A DNA stretch of 64,000 nucleotides. Source: Chryseobacterium paludis (GTDB taxonomy: Bacteria > Bacteroidota > Bacteroidia > Flavobacteriales > Weeksellaceae). The stretch lies in the NCBI RefSeq assembly GCF_025403485.1, contig NZ_CP099966.1, positions 682,001 to 746,000 on the forward strand. The letters are read 5' to 3'. A program made the translations under genes and the position numbers. Each line of letters begins with the position of its first letter. Within the stretch, counting starts at the first letter, position 1. Shown here piece by piece: positions 63,433 to 64,000 of this stretch. Below the pieces are notes generated by a model that ran no database searches, was not told the origin of the DNA, and saw only the letters and a program-made list of their open reading frames with translations.

Positions 63433-64000
63433 TTATCTTTTAATTAAGGTGCTTAATTTTTTTATTATACAATTGTATTTACTGTAACTGTAAAGTTTAT
63501 GTTGAATAGTTGAATCGGCTGTTTTATTATTTTGATTGACATTCTTCATCCAGATGTAGATATCAACGTTTGATGGGATCCCCAATTTTTTTCTTAATCT
63601 ATGCTTTCTTATTTGTATGGATTGTGGTTGTACAAGCGTATATTGAGCAATATCTTTAGTTGAAAAGTTAAGGAATAATAAAGCACAAAATCGTAATTCG
63701 TTGATGAGCATATTAGGTTCTATTTCTAAAAGTCCTGGAAATAAATCAGGATATACCTCTTGAAAGCGGTTTAAAAATTCCGAATCATTGTTTTTAGCTA
63801 ATCTTACTATTTCTTCAAAATCAGTATTTAGCTTTTTGTTTAATAATTTAGTTTCTTGATTTTTTTTATTTAAAATCTTTCGCTCTTTACGGATCTTTGT
63901 AAAAATGTATATAAAAAAAGCTATAACCAATATAGCGATTATACATATAATATAAATTAAGGATCTGGTTTTGGACTTCAATTTCTCCTCTTTTTTGATA
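63433..64000 (-). CDS. Membrane-attached HTH regulator, C-terminal part (cut by window edge)
   Basis: The frame stays open to the right edge (…IKKEEKLKSKTRSL), so the N-terminus is missing; an internal TTG at 63981 should not be taken as the start. Visible: a transmembrane helix (IYIICIIAILVIAFFIYIF), a charged coiled-coil-like linker (RKERKILNKKNQETKLLNKKLN) and a LuxR-type helix-turn-helix (INELRFCALLFLNFSTKDIAQYTLVQPQSIQIRKHRLRKKLGI). The flavobacterial proteins with this tail usually carry N-terminal TPR repeats in the periplasm, which I would expect beyond the edge. Targets unknown. Confidence 0.75.
   Translation of the reverse strand, partial: IKKEEKLKSKTRSLIYIICIIAILVIAFFIYIFTKIRKERKILNKKNQETKLLNKKLNTDFEEIVRLAKNNDSEFLNRFQEVYPDLFPGLLEIEPNMLINELRFCALLFLNFSTKDIAQYTLVQPQSIQIRKHRLRKKLGIPSNVDIYIWMKNVNQNNKTADSTIQHKLYSYSKYNCIIKKLSTLIKR

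Noticed and set aside
1..64000. CRISPR arrays, insertion sequences, integrases, tRNA or rRNA genes
   Set aside because: I looked for regularly spaced repeats, transposase motifs and tRNA-like arms near gene borders and saw none; the region looks like stable chromosomal catabolic DNA without transfer marks.

Overview
The window is a low-GC chromosomal segment of a Bacteroidota bacterium, most likely a flavobacterium of the Chryseobacterium type. The evidence is two SusC/SusD pairs, lipoprotein and Sec signal peptides ending in Ala-Gln, a thermolysin-like protease with a C-terminal type IX secretion (T9SS) sorting domain, and a TM-plus-HTH regulator typical of the group. I see no rRNA, tRNA, CRISPR array, insertion sequence or phage gene. 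Nearly all of 1-59.7 kb is one large polysaccharide-utilisation region for pectin: homogalacturonan and rhamnogalacturonan, with xylose probably coming from xylogalacturonan.

Layout. (1) 1-9.3 kb, minus strand: SusC/SusD pair 1, then pectin methylesterase (CE8), pectate lyase (PL1), unsaturated uronyl hydrolase (GH105) and a GH43 enzyme cut by the window edge. (2) 10.1-19.6 kb, plus strand: a compact operon kduI-kduD-uxaC-kdgK-eda-exuT-uxaB-uxaA. It takes both unsaturated uronates and galacturonate to 2-keto-3-deoxygluconate and on to pyruvate and glyceraldehyde-3-phosphate. (3) 19.7-25.3 kb, minus strand: a LacI-family regulator, a XylE-like sugar symporter, xylose isomerase and xylulokinase. 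(4) 25.8-36.8 kb, plus strand: a rhamnogalacturonan module of divergent GH28, CE12 acetylesterase, GH106 rhamnosidase, an exported protein of uncertain function, PL11 lyase, a second GH105 and the rhamnose symporter RhaT. (5) 37.1-48.8 kb, plus strand: SusC/SusD pair 2 and rhamnose catabolism (aldolase/dehydrogenase fusion, RhaI-type isomerase, FGGY kinase, FMN-dependent lactate dehydrogenase). (6) 48.9-59.5 kb, minus strand: a small exported NTF2-like protein, a GntR-type sugar regulator, a second PL1 pectate lyase, and a GH28 operon with two large, poorly characterised (alpha/alpha)-toroid proteins. (7) 60-64 kb: a secreted M4 protease and the C-terminal part of a membrane-attached HTH regulator, which look unrelated to pectin.

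How it works together. Surface and periplasmic enzymes de-esterify and cut pectin, the SusCD pairs import oligosaccharides, GH105/GH28/GH106/GH43 reduce them to monosaccharides, and three cytoplasmic routes (uronate, xylose, rhamnose) burn them. A palindromic operator with core GCAATCGATTGC occurs, intact or slightly degenerate, in front of most units (eight sites and one half-site). This suggests that one LacI-type regulator, probably the one encoded here, co-ordinates all three sugars. Three units without that operator (susC2, the rhamnose aldolase fusion and the second pectate lyase) instead carry a different candidate element, a direct repeat CAGNAT-N4-CRGGAT about 60 bp before the start codon, which suggests a second regulatory layer.
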